Positions 27,082-35,973 of a stretch of 64,000 bases of DNA are shown here, piece by piece. The translations under genes and the position numbers were made by a program. The first letter of the stretch is position 1. Every line of letters begins with the position of its first letter. The notes under the pieces are model-generated. The model was not told the origin of the DNA. It saw only the letters and a list, made by a program, of their open reading frames with translations, and searched no databases. The DNA comes from JBALVT01 sp036960305 (GTDB taxonomy: Bacteria; Pseudomonadota; Gammaproteobacteria; Pseudomonadales; Halieaceae), in the NCBI GenBank assembly GCA_036960305.1, contig JBALWA010000019.1, positions 1 through 64,000 of the forward strand. Reading direction: 5' to 3'.

Positions 27082-30000
27082 TTAGTCTCTGTGCAATCCC
27101 AAACTGTCTTCCCACGTACCTATCGGAATAGGACTCATAGAATTACCTACACTAACATCGATTCCTTGTGTCTCGCCCACGAAAACTTTACTTCCATCGC
27201 TCAAAGATTCCAAACTGACGAGACGCGCCTTGATTTCCACAAACGCAGGAATCTTGGTAGATCCCCAATTTTTTTTCTCGTTCACTCTTTGAACAATAGC
27301 GCGCGCATCATCGGGCTCCATTGGCCAAAATGTAGGTAAAGTACCTTTAGATAAATCGATTCTTACAATTCCATTTAGTATAGGCCCCTCATGTGCGTGA
27401 AGTCTGACGCTGTCGCCTTTAACCTCGCGTTCATTCCATGTAATTGGAAAACCGGCACGATCGAAATCGTATTGGCTCAATTTTGGCGTTAGCACCAAAA
27501 TGGAATCTATTGGCAGGTCAGGAGCCAGATCAATCAATTGAGGCGCATAAATATCTGTGAAAGCCTTTTTTGCTCTAAGCCGTTCAAACTCGTTCGCCCC
27601 GGACCATGTTTTATCACTGGCTGTAAGGCCAACGAAGTTCTGATGTGCGAGCACAGTGTCATTACTCATCCCTATGGCGCCGCTTACTTCCCCGATCATC
27701 TTCGGATTATGTTTGAGAAGTAAAAGATTGATAATATCCGCGTCACCTCGCATTCTATTGTACGAGCCGCCTTCCCTAAATTGTATTGCTCTCTCTAAAC
27801 GAGCTGGATTTCGAACGACAGCCGTTGGGCCAGGGCTTTCACTTTGAGGCATTATATTCTTTAGTGTTGTTGGCTGAACTGAGCCAGCCTCCCCAAGAGG
27901 TAATTCAGCCAGCATCTCAGTTAGCAGTGCGTCCTTATATAATTTTGCTGAAAGGGTTTGTGTATTGAGAGCGTATCCGGCTGGTCTATGCTGAGCTTTT
28001 GCTACAGGCTCAATTCCTGTCACTCGGTAGGTCCAGACGATTCGGACACTTCTGTATTGGTCACTCTGGCCACGTACCACGGTTTCCGCTAGGGCGGGGC
28101 TTAACTGCCATATCTCGGGCAATATCGAGACATCGCGCTTCAAACTGACCGGGCGCTCGGCAACCCTGCTGTTCACACCCCAAGAACCTGTTTTCAGCAT
28201 GTTGCCTCTCTTGCCAACGAGTGATACAGGAAGGCCGCCTAGTTCTGTGGAATATTTTCCCAACTTAACAGACTCAACAACGACCAGCTCTATAGGCAGA
28301 TCGACGTCAACAACACTGAGTTGACCGGCATAACTACTCAGGAATTTTTCTTTGCTGTCACGCTCCTCAAAAACGTCATTACCCGTCCACTCGCAGTATA
28401 CCAAAGCTGCTGTATCGCATCCTTTCATAAGCTGAGCGCGCTCGGCATCTGCTAGATTTTCCGCGGCATACATCCGCGCTGCCCCATCCACCTTCAAAAG
28501 TGAAGGATCGCGCTGCAGTAGTAATAGATTGATCACGCGTGTGATTGCAGAGTTGCCACCTAATTTGTCCGTTGCACTGCGATCTAATCGGACTATTAGT
28601 CGCCCATCCTTCATATCGGACCTCAGTGGTCGAATACCTGACGGGGGCTTGAATAGGTCGTTCTCAACTACCCTACTGCTCTCATTCGCAGCAGACAGGG
28701 CTGGACTAACTCCCTTATCGGCATATTCAGCAACCGCGGCGGCCCCCTTGCCCCAATTGCAGGCGGACGCATTGTTGGAAACAGCACGCCCCAATCCCGA
28801 ATAGGATGAAATTGGCTCAGCGATAAAGTCATCCGTTGCCCTTTGACCGATACAGACGCAGCCGCCGCCCCGTGCCCAGGCCTCGTTTTCTTTACGGACC
28901 CCGAGTGATTTCATACACGAGTTCTCAAAGTACACGAGAAGTTTTTCGCGGCTCGCCGGACAAAGACTTCGATACTTTGACATATTGGACGCGGTGGGCT
29001 CACCCACCAAGCCTTTTGAATAGCCCTGCCCCATCTTCTTCGCGATGCAGTTACAGTCGAATAGCGCTCTGAAGGTATCTTCACCGGCACCACGGTTTGC
29101 TCCGTAGTTTTCGCATAAATGTAGCGCCTGCATTTCCATGCTTTGAACGTTGGATGTACGCTCATTGATGTCAGGCAATACTACGAGTAAGTCACCGGTT
29201 ATTTTGACAGTTCGGATTGGTGATCTCTTAATCTGAACTGAGAGCTCGCCAATGTTGCGGTCTGCATCTACGCCCCTCCATATGCAATGATTGAGTATAG
29301 GCCTGGCCCCGGGGCAATGGTCATATTCGCCGTATTGCTGCGCAATTCGTATTAGCTCTACTTCAGGCTCAACGGGTTTCTCTACGTGTTTTCCGTACTG
29401 AGTATAAACAACTTCAATTACCACCGTGTCATCATTGGGGCAACCCTTGATACTAGTAATAATTAGATAACTCTCCGGCTGTTTGAATGAATCTAATTTG
29501 ATACGTGTGTAGCCACTCGCCGATGAGCCTTCGAGTTCAAAATCGCAGAATCCAGCGTTGCGCATCTTGTATCCACGAGTGTCTAATTTGGCTCTTGCAT
29601 CCTTCATACTCATGCCTACTCGAATGCCTTCCGGCGCCAACAAGTGATCGATAAAGTCTTGCGAAGAGGGGGTCAAGGTTCCCGTAGGTACTAATTTCTT
29701 GGGAGTAGGTGCAGCTTTCTTGGAGGTAGATTCAAACTTCTTGGAAGGGGGAAGCGCGGCGGCGTCAGTCCTTGCAATTTCCGGAGGGTCGACTCCATGG
29801 GCAGACGCTCCTAGCCGGAGTGCAGCGACGGATTTTCTAATCAGTGCTACCAGTTCCTTTGTGGGAATACCGGTGACCGGCAACCCGTTGTCGCTCTCAT
29901 AGTCTTCAATTGCCTGGGCCGTTAGTCCACTAAACACGCCACTGGTAGATCCCGTCTCATATCCCAGATTATGCAATCCCTGTTGAATTCGTTGCACCAT

Positions 30001-30594
30001 TCGTTGATCATAATTTGACGGAGCAGAGTTCTCGGAGGAGTTCCACTCTGGATTGGTTTTGCTTTTCTCCGTCACCGTATCATTCGACTTAACCGATTCT
30101 TTACTACCAGCGTGTTCAACATTGTCCTTTTCAGAAGCTGTTGTAGACTGATTTTTCGGTGCGGATTTTGCGACGTCCTCTGGAGATGTTACCGCTTCTT
30201 CTGCAACTGTGAGGGCTGAGTATGTTTCCAGTGCCACCAAGAGGTCGCGGGAAGGTTGCCCCGTGCGAGCCATATTCATTCTGTCCTGGAAATCCTGTAT
30301 GGCACTCTTGGTCTGGGGACCATAGACACCATCCACACTGACGGGATAACCAATTCTCTCGAGTTCATGCTGAGTGGATAGCACCAATGCTTTATACTCT
30401 GCCTGGTCTGCGAGCTCTTCGATTTCGGGCAAATCAATGGGCTCGCCACTACTGCTTTTACCAAGCACTTCAGCCGTCTTTTCTTTCGTTTTGTTCCACC
30501 AGTCTTTCAAGTCGGCATGTGCAGGTTGTACTGATGTTAAGCTCAACATGAATAAGTTTATTATTAACACACCGCCAAGTCGTTTTGTTTTCAC
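27082..30594 (-). CDS. Large exported protein with two peptidoglycan-binding domains and duplicated unknown domains
   Basis: About 1170 residues from GTG 30594, chosen because GAGG lies eight bases upstream and a signal peptide ending Q-P-A-H-A begins there; the open frame runs on to 30654. Two PG_binding_1 domains lie at about 72-121 and 199-255. A module starting G-I-R-V-G-M at about 323-475 matches the C-terminus of the next gene. A cysteine-rich stretch at about 490-610 has two C-x-C sites. Two copies of a further domain lie at about 680-880 and 945-1145, aligned by V-I-N-L-L-L-L-Q-R-D-P and I-I-N-L-L-L-L-K-H-N-P. It is probably periplasmic; function unknown. Confidence 0.7.
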   Translation of the reverse strand: MKTKRLGGVLIINLFMLSLTSVQPAHADLKDWWNKTKEKTAEVLGKSSSGEPIDLPEIEELADQAEYKALVLSTQHELERIGYPVSVDGVYGPQTKSAIQDFQDRMNMARTGQPSRDLLVALETYSALTVAEEAVTSPEDVAKSAPKNQSTTASEKDNVEHAGSKESVKSNDTVTEKSKTNPEWNSSENSAPSNYDQRMVQRIQQGLHNLGYETGSTSGVFSGLTAQAIEDYESDNGLPVTGIPTKELVALIRKSVAALRLGASAHGVDPPEIARTDAAALPPSKKFESTSKKAAPTPKKLVPTGTLTPSSQDFIDHLLAPEGIRVGMSMKDARAKLDTRGYKMRNAGFCDFELEGSSASGYTRIKLDSFKQPESYLIITSIKGCPNDDTVVIEVVYTQYGKHVEKPVEPEVELIRIAQQYGEYDHCPGARPILNHCIWRGVDADRNIGELSVQIKRSPIRTVKITGDLLVVLPDINERTSNVQSMEMQALHLCENYGANRGAGEDTFRALFDCNCIAKKMGQGYSKGLVGEPTASNMSKYRSLCPASREKLLVYFENSCMKSLGVRKENEAWARGGGCVCIGQRATDDFIAEPISSYSGLGRAVSNNASACNWGKGAAAVAEYADKGVSPALSAANESSRVVENDLFKPPSGIRPLRSDMKDGRLIVRLDRSATDKLGGNSAITRVINLLLLQRDPSLLKVDGAARMYAAENLADAERAQLMKGCDTAALVYCEWTGNDVFEERDSKEKFLSSYAGQLSVVDVDLPIELVVVESVKLGKYSTELGGLPVSLVGKRGNMLKTGSWGVNSRVAERPVSLKRDVSILPEIWQLSPALAETVVRGQSDQYRSVRIVWTYRVTGIEPVAKAQHRPAGYALNTQTLSAKLYKDALLTEMLAELPLGEAGSVQPTTLKNIMPQSESPGPTAVVRNPARLERAIQFREGGSYNRMRGDADIINLLLLKHNPKMIGEVSGAIGMSNDTVLAHQNFVGLTASDKTWSGANEFERLRAKKAFTDIYAPQLIDLAPDLPIDSILVLTPKLSQYDFDRAGFPITWNEREVKGDSVRLHAHEGPILNGIVRIDLSKGTLPTFWPMEPDDARAIVQRVNEKKNWGSTKIPAFVEIKARLVSLESLSDGSKVFVGETQGIDVSVGNSMSPIPIGTWEDSLGLHRD

Positions 30595-30654
30595 TAGTAC
30601 GGCCTCAATGTAAATTTTAACTAATCGCCTACAGTAGGAATCTATCACCGCCAC

Positions 30655-31371
30655 TGTCAGCTCGCATCTGCTGTCCGTTTGCTATCAAAAGTGCCTTCCT
30701 TTTCCGCCACTTGCTGACCATACTCGAGGATCACAATATCGTTTCACTGTGCCCGCCTTCAGGTCGGCACAGGCTAAACCATACGCAATGGCGGTAGGAC
30801 TCTATTTGTCTGATTAGCGCCAAATCTCTTTATGACGTTGTAATGAGCGCTGGTGAGTATTTCATGTGATGTACTCGCCGAGGTCCTTGTCGTTGAAGCA
30901 CTGATTATCCCTATAGTCTCTAGAGTAGATATATAGACAATAAAACCAGTTCCGTAAAGCTCTGTGAGACTACAGAAATCTATCATCACGCCTACGCTTA
31001 GTGAATTGCCATATAGCCCACCAACAATCTCGGCATAGGTTCGGTCTCAACTTCCCTGCCCTACCCCATCAGAAAAAGCTCGTTACGTTTCTTCCAGTTA
31101 CTGCTCGGTATTTGGTTAGACCATCCGACTCATAAGAGGATGCTCTAACGCCCAGACACCAGAACTGACTCTACTATCCTTATTAATCAGCAGGTTACAT
31201 ACAGTTTGAGCACCCGACTCTTGGAGAATCCGCCCAGCTTCAAACCTAGGATAAAAGGAAAAGTTCGGCAAAAGCCCGGCAGACTATTTCCAATAGTAGC
31301 GGTGTGTCAGGCGAGCTCTTGATTGAATTGCCTTTTACGACACGAATAGCGTTGGGACACGACCAGACTGC
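30655..31371. other. Long non-coding-looking stretch in the accessory region
   Basis: About 700 bp with no reading frame that has a plausible start, ribosome site and recognisable protein pattern on either strand. A 71-codon minus-strand frame at 30774-30989 has low complexity and no homology that I can see. The stretch probably holds promoters for the peptidoglycan-binding operon and decayed island DNA. Confidence 0.5.
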
Positions 31372-31620
31372 CTAGTTACCAACAGTCAGTCGATAACGAT
31401 CTCTCGAAAGGCCTAGAAACTCACACAAGTGACTTTGCCTTAACGTCCAGTTTTTTTCATTGGTTTGCAGGTAACAGTAGATTGCCAGGGCGTCACTATA
31501 AGGCGCTAGATCCCTTAATATTTCGCTGGACAGAATGACCCTCATAATTTCAGGCGGTATATTCAGCGCGTGAATGCCGTAATTGAGAATTTTCTCGGGG
31601 CTGACTCTTACGGGGTCCAT
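31372..31620 (-). CDS. Short helix-turn-helix-like protein, possibly a truncated replication or island gene
   Basis: An 82-residue frame starting M-D-P-V-R-V-S-P-E-K-I-L-N-Y-G. The second half, A-L-A-I-Y-C-Y-L-Q-T-N-E-K-N-W-T-L-R then L-C-E-F-L-G-L-S-R-D-R-Y-R-L, resembles the winged-helix start of phage or plasmid replication-type proteins, which normally continue well beyond this point. The early stop suggests truncation. It lies 16 bp below the integrase-like fragment. The family is not certain. Confidence 0.35.
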   Translation of the reverse strand: MDPVRVSPEKILNYGIHALNIPPEIMRVILSSEILRDLAPYSDALAIYCYLQTNEKNWTLRQSHLCEFLGLSRDRYRLTVGN

Positions 31621-31636
31621 GTATTATCCACGGCTT

Positions 31637-31831
31637 TCAGTAGATGGTGGTCGTCCAGGCAGACAGGTGTCCGAAGTGACCGATCCACTTGCGCACACGA
31701 AATGGCCGAGACCGTCCATTGCAGGAGATATTTGAGGGATACAGGGAGATAAGCTCCCCAAAGGTAATAGCCAAGGGCGAGGAAGGGGCCTCTAAACGCA
31801 CGTTCAGCGTCTGTTTTTTCAATCGTTTCAT
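31637..31831 (-). pseudogene. Possible N-terminal remnant of a tyrosine recombinase
   Basis: From an ATG at 31831 the minus strand encodes about 64 residues: M-K-R-L-K-K-Q-T, then L-A-I-T-F-G-E-L-I-S-L-Y and a basic R-P-F-R-V-R-K-W-I-G-H-F-G segment. A short beta start, a helix with F-x-E-L-I-x-x-Y and a later K-W-I-x-x-F-G resemble the N-terminal part and core-binding helix of integrases. The catalytic R-H-R-Y domain is absent. Its position 76 bp from the 3' end of tRNA-Val, reading away from it, is where island integrases sit. The call rests mostly on position. Confidence 0.3.
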
Positions 31832-31906
31832 TGCAACACTCCATTCAATAAGCACTGTCGTGCAGAAAGTGGTGTGTTGCCTCACAAGTCCCTGGCCATA
31901 AGGATT

Positions 31907-31983
<77 letters not shown>

Positions 31984-32105
31984 AGAAGGCTGCGCATTAT
32001 AGGCAGATGTGGGCCTTTGCTCAACTCCCCTAAGGGAATAATTTGGCGCTGAAGAGCTCGATTGCGGAAAAATGACCGCCTCCAGGCCAAAACAGCCGTT
32101 TTTCG

Positions 32106-33794
32106 TTAGCGACGCAGCAGCGGAGAGGGAAAATAGCCACGACACTGACGTGATACTTCGTCCGCTGACGCTTTGTCGCCCAGAGAGGTATGGGATTCAA
32201 ACAGCAGGTTACAGGCTCCTTTCTGGTAGGGGATCTCGCTTCGGGTTCGGTTTGCGAACGCTATAGCTTCCGCGTGCTTGCCCTTGGAAACGCTTATCAC
32301 GGCCTGCGCCAGGTTCCGATAGGCGGTGTCTGGGCCGGCCTGGTACTTTCTGGGCTGTCGCGCGGTTGTCCGCTCCAGCAGAAAAGACACCGAGTCCTGG
32401 TGAATAAGTCTCCAGTTGCCTGTTTTAATCAATTCGTCACCACGGTTCCCACCGCCGTAGGAGAGCAGGGGCCAGAGAAAATAGTCTGCTTGTGATTGCT
32501 CCAGCTGGGAAATCCAGCCCGGCCGGGAAGTCAGCAAGCCGACGTAATCCAGATAGGTCCTGTCGTCGTAAATTGTATCTGCGCGGCCGTCGATAAAGAC
32601 CTTGAGCGCACCGTCTGTCCGCCAATGAATATAGCCTCCCCAGTTATACAGTGCGTAAACATTGCCCTTCATCTTGTTAGCCTGCATAAAATCCAGGGTA
32701 TCAATGGGGTAGCTGTATTCGGCCGTAAGGTAATGGTAGGCGGGCCCCGCCGCCAAGGGGTAGGGCGCCAGTTTCAAGACAGCAAGCAACACGGCGACAA
32801 GGCCGAGGCCCAGCTGCAATCGTTGGTCCTTTAGCTTCTGTAAGCCGAAGGCTACCAGCGGTGCTGACATCACGGCAAAGGAAATGGCGAACAGTGGAAT
32901 AAAGCGCCGACTGGTCACAGCCATTGCCAGGGTCAGACCCGACAGCACCAGACCTTCCCAGGGCACCCCCACACTACGACGAACGGCGGGTATCAGATAA
33001 GCCAGAGCGACCACAGGCGCCGCATATAACATCCAGAAAAAGTACGGCGACTGAATACCGCCTTTCCTGAAGGGTGACAACCACTCTCCGAGACTGCGGA
33101 AGGGGGATTCGGCATCAAACGCATAGGTCAGGGGAAAATACAGGCTCTGTAGACCCGACGGGTTTAACAAGCAGGCGACCAGGCAAATCAAACCAATGCC
33201 GACAGCGCCCTTGATCGCATCCAGTTCCAGGTTGCGCCAGGGAAAGAGCAGTATGCCCAGCGCCATCAAACCAAAGAAAAATCCGCCGTGCAGGTTGGCC
33301 CACAGAACAAATAACAGGGCCAACTTCCAGGTTCTCGTACGCCGATTCAACAGCGCCAGCAGCAGGACAACGAACAACAACAAACTGTACAGGTGAGGAC
33401 GAACATCGATAAACGGTGCGGCCACAATCACGGCAAAAGAGGCGCAAAGAAAAGCCGCGATATTACTTTCTGTCTCACGTCTCAGCACATACTGCAGGGT
33501 GCAAAATGTGAGTAGGACAAGAAGCCACTTCCAGTAAACCAGCGACTCCACACTCCACAACGAAGCCCAACCGTAATACACGATATCGGCCAGCCATTCG
33601 TGGTTACGCCAGGTATGCCCCGCCGCCGTGAAGGACCAGTCGTCCACCATCCACAGAGTACCTGTTTGCAGGATTTCACGCCCGGCGGCGAGATGCCACC
33701 ACAGATCCGACCCCTGCATCTCCGTATAGCCGAAAGAAAGAAACAGTATGCCCCCCGCCAAAAGCCAACCAAGCCGGCTACTGCTAGTCATCAT
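32106..33794 (-). CDS. Polytopic membrane protein, glycosyltransferase-C-like
   Basis: A 562-residue protein with about ten hydrophobic segments and a soluble C-terminal end (residues about 400-562). It has an aromatic first outer loop with G-S-D-L-W-W-H-L-A-A-G-R-E-I and later N-H-E-W-L-A-D-I-V-Y-Y-G, a position that carries the acidic catalytic residue in GT-C enzymes such as ArnT/PMT. The start at 33794 overlaps the end of the GtrB-like gene by 11 bases, so translation is probably coupled. It may use the polyprenyl-linked sugar made by that enzyme. The exact family is not recognised. Confidence 0.65.
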   Translation of the reverse strand: MMTSSSRLGWLLAGGILFLSFGYTEMQGSDLWWHLAAGREILQTGTLWMVDDWSFTAAGHTWRNHEWLADIVYYGWASLWSVESLVYWKWLLVLLTFCTLQYVLRRETESNIAAFLCASFAVIVAAPFIDVRPHLYSLLLFVVLLLALLNRRTRTWKLALLFVLWANLHGGFFFGLMALGILLFPWRNLELDAIKGAVGIGLICLVACLLNPSGLQSLYFPLTYAFDAESPFRSLGEWLSPFRKGGIQSPYFFWMLYAAPVVALAYLIPAVRRSVGVPWEGLVLSGLTLAMAVTSRRFIPLFAISFAVMSAPLVAFGLQKLKDQRLQLGLGLVAVLLAVLKLAPYPLAAGPAYHYLTAEYSYPIDTLDFMQANKMKGNVYALYNWGGYIHWRTDGALKVFIDGRADTIYDDRTYLDYVGLLTSRPGWISQLEQSQADYFLWPLLSYGGGNRGDELIKTGNWRLIHQDSVSFLLERTTARQPRKYQAGPDTAYRNLAQAVISVSKGKHAEAIAFANRTRSEIPYQKGACNLLFESHTSLGDKASADEVSRQCRGYFPSPLLRR

Positions 33795-34743
33795 TGGCAG
33801 CAGGCATACTCTTGGAGGCCGGGTGGTAGCCTTTAACAAAGTACAGGGCCCTGCCCTTACTTTCGTTATAGGTCCGTGCAAGATACTCGCCGATAATTCC
33901 CAGACAGATCAACTGAACCCCACCCAGAAACAACACCACCAATATCAATGACGGATAGCCGGGAACCGGATTGCCAAACACCAGCGTACGCCAAAGAAAA
34001 TACAGACCGTAAAGGAAGGCGATGCCGGATGTTGCGATACCCAGATAGGTGGACAGCTTTAGCGGGACATCAGAAAAAGATGTGATCCCTTCAAGGGCAA
34101 AATTCCACAGCTTCCAGTAATTCCATTTGGTGGTCCCCGCCGCTCGCGCCTTGCGCTCGTACAAAATTTCCTTGTGAGGAAAGCCTATCCAGGCGTAAAG
34201 CCCCTTCATATAGCGGTGGGTTTCCGTTAACGACACCAGTGCCTCCACCGCCCGTCGACTCAGCAGACGAAAGTCTCCGGTATCGCGCGGGATTTCCACA
34301 TCACTCAAGCGATTAATCACCCGGTAAAAGCATTTCGCGGTGGCTGTTTTTAGCCAGGTCTCGCCCTCGCGCTGGGATCTGCGCCCATAGACCACGTCAT
34401 AGCCGTTGCGCCACTCGCGGAGAAACTCATGGATAAGTTCTGGTGGATCCTGAAGATCGGCATCTATGATAACCACCGCATCGCCGCTGCAATAATCCAG
34501 CCCGGCCGATATCGCCACCTCTTTGCCGAAGTTTCGGCTCAGCTCAATAATCGAGACCGCGTCCAGTTGGTCGCGCAGCGCATGTAACACGTCAATCGTG
34601 CCATCGCTGCTGCCGTCATCAATATAGATGATTTCAAAATCCATACCGGTCTCTGCCATCACGTCCAGCAGGGTGCTGTGAAATGCTGGCAGCACCGATG
34701 CTTCGTTATAGGCGGGAACAATAATTGACAATAACTCAGACAC
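33784..34743 (-). CDS. GT2 polyprenyl-phosphate sugar transferase, GtrB/DPM1-like
   Basis: A 319-residue inner-membrane enzyme that moves a sugar from a nucleotide donor to undecaprenyl phosphate. The GT-A domain opens with S-I-I-V-P-A-Y-N-E, has I-D-D-G-S-S-D-G-T, the D-A-D-L-Q-D-P-P-E metal and donor motif and R-N-F-G-K-E. Two C-terminal membrane segments (about residues 232-255 and 267-290) are typical of GtrB and ArnC. It sits with a GtrA-like flippase candidate and two GT-C-like proteins, giving a set that could decorate a surface glycan or lipid. The sugar is unknown. Confidence 0.9.
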   Translation of the reverse strand: MSELLSIIVPAYNEASVLPAFHSTLLDVMAETGMDFEIIYIDDGSSDGTIDVLHALRDQLDAVSIIELSRNFGKEVAISAGLDYCSGDAVVIIDADLQDPPELIHEFLREWRNGYDVVYGRRSQREGETWLKTATAKCFYRVINRLSDVEIPRDTGDFRLLSRRAVEALVSLTETHRYMKGLYAWIGFPHKEILYERKARAAGTTKWNYWKLWNFALEGITSFSDVPLKLSTYLGIATSGIAFLYGLYFLWRTLVFGNPVPGYPSLILVVLFLGGVQLICLGIIGEYLARTYNESKGRALYFVKGYHPASKSMPAANDD

Positions 34744-34770
34744 TTTAATATCCGTATGGCAGCGAGAAAC

Positions 34771-35148
34771 CTAGTCCCGGAACACCCAGAGCATGGAGGC
34801 GGTGAAATTCCACAACACCACAAACACCATCGCCACCGTCTGCACCAGCAAGTAATTTAACTCAAATATCGAAACGCCCGTATACATGATCAAGCCATTG
34901 ATCAAAAAGCCAACAGTCGTCATGAAAAAATAGCGTTTAAGCGCCGTAGTATGCGTGGCGGTAACGGTAAATGTCCAGTTGTAGTGCATCAGGTAATTAA
35001 AGGCGATGACGATCAGGTAGACCAGACTACTGGCGAGTGGCGCGGACAGTTTGAGCCACTCGACCGCAGCGTACAATAGGCCATAATAGAGAACCGCCGT
35101 GGTGACACCGACCACCCCAAAACGAAAGACTTTCCAGAACAAGGTCAT
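34771..35148 (-). CDS. GtrA-family membrane protein
   Basis: A 125-residue protein with four membrane helices and the GtrA pattern: F-R-F-G-V-V-G-V-T-T-A-V at the start and F-N-Y-L-M-H-Y-N-W-T-F in the middle. GtrA proteins are thought to flip polyprenyl-phosphate-linked sugars across the inner membrane. It lies 27 bp before the GtrB-like gene and 7 bp after the methyltransferase on the minus strand, so the genes are probably one transcript. Confidence 0.88.
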   Translation of the reverse strand: MTLFWKVFRFGVVGVTTAVLYYGLLYAAVEWLKLSAPLASSLVYLIVIAFNYLMHYNWTFTVTATHTTALKRYFFMTTVGFLINGLIMYTGVSIFELNYLLVQTVAMVFVVLWNFTASMLWVFRD

Positions 35149-35155
35149 TTCCCCG

Positions 35156-35908
35156 CTATTTTCTCAACCGGTAGCACTGGGTCCACAACAGCCAGGATAG
35201 GCGAGAACCGCGCAACTTCTTCTCAAGCCATTGCATGAGCCCGAGGCCGGATTCGCCGAAGAACTCGGCTATCAGCGGCAAATAGAACCCCAATTTGTAA
35301 TCGCTTTCAACCCGGAACCCCGCCGCGTGAATCTGTCGTCTGAGCTCGGACTCGGTCAGCAAATTAATATGACCCGTTTCGATAATAGGCTCGCGGTAAA
35401 TCCACCGCACGAGATCGATAACACCCGGCAAAAAGGCAATTTTGGCGCAAATTTCCAGCGGGCTGTAGCGCTGCGGTGTGGACAAAATCAGGCAGCCATC
35501 GTCCGACAGGGCATGGTATAGCCCACACAACGCAGCATCGGAGTCGGCGATATGCTCAATCACTTCGGTACAGAGAATTAAATCGAAGCCCCCCGCAGGT
35601 AACTCTGTGGCGGTGATGTCGTCTTTCACGCAACTCAAGTTGGGCAGTGTCACGGCCAGCGCCCGAGCCTGGCTCAGATACGCCTCTTCTATATCGGCTG
35701 CCACCACCTCCCCGGCCGCCGCGGCCAGAACCGGCAAATAGCCGCCGGCGCCGGGGCCCACTTCCAGCGCGCGAGCAGGCGATCCACCCACAGCGCGTAT
35801 CTGTGCAGTAATCCAGTCCCTGCGGCTACAATGTAGCCACCGGCGGGTGGGATTTTTGGAAGAATAGAGCGTCTCTTGTAGGTCGAGAAGTTCCTGTTCA
35901 GTGGGCAC
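35156..35908 (-). CDS. Class I SAM-dependent methyltransferase
   Basis: A 250-residue cytosolic protein. Motif I is A-L-E-V-G-P-G-A-G-G-Y-L, followed by V-V-A-A-D-I-E-E-A-Y and F-D-L-I-L-C-T-E-V-I-E-H-I. The pattern L-S-D-D-G-C-L-I-L-S-T-P is typical of UbiG/Methyltransf_11-like enzymes found in glycan clusters. Its position 7 bp before the GtrA gene suggests that it methylates a sugar or a lipid intermediate of this pathway, which is inference. Confidence 0.8.
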   Translation of the reverse strand: MPTEQELLDLQETLYSSKNPTRRWLHCSRRDWITAQIRAVGGSPARALEVGPGAGGYLPVLAAAAGEVVAADIEEAYLSQARALAVTLPNLSCVKDDITATELPAGGFDLILCTEVIEHIADSDAALCGLYHALSDDGCLILSTPQRYSPLEICAKIAFLPGVIDLVRWIYREPIIETGHINLLTESELRRQIHAAGFRVESDYKLGFYLPLIAEFFGESGLGLMQWLEKKLRGSRLSWLLWTQCYRLRK

Positions 35909-35973
35909 TAAGTGGCTACGCCTGTTACCGATGATTGAACAAAAACCTTACCATAGGGGGGCCCTGTTGTCCG

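Noticed and set aside
30774..30989. 71-codon minus-strand frame in the island
   Set aside because: Low-complexity Ser/Thr/Ile text, no ribosome site and no family resemblance.
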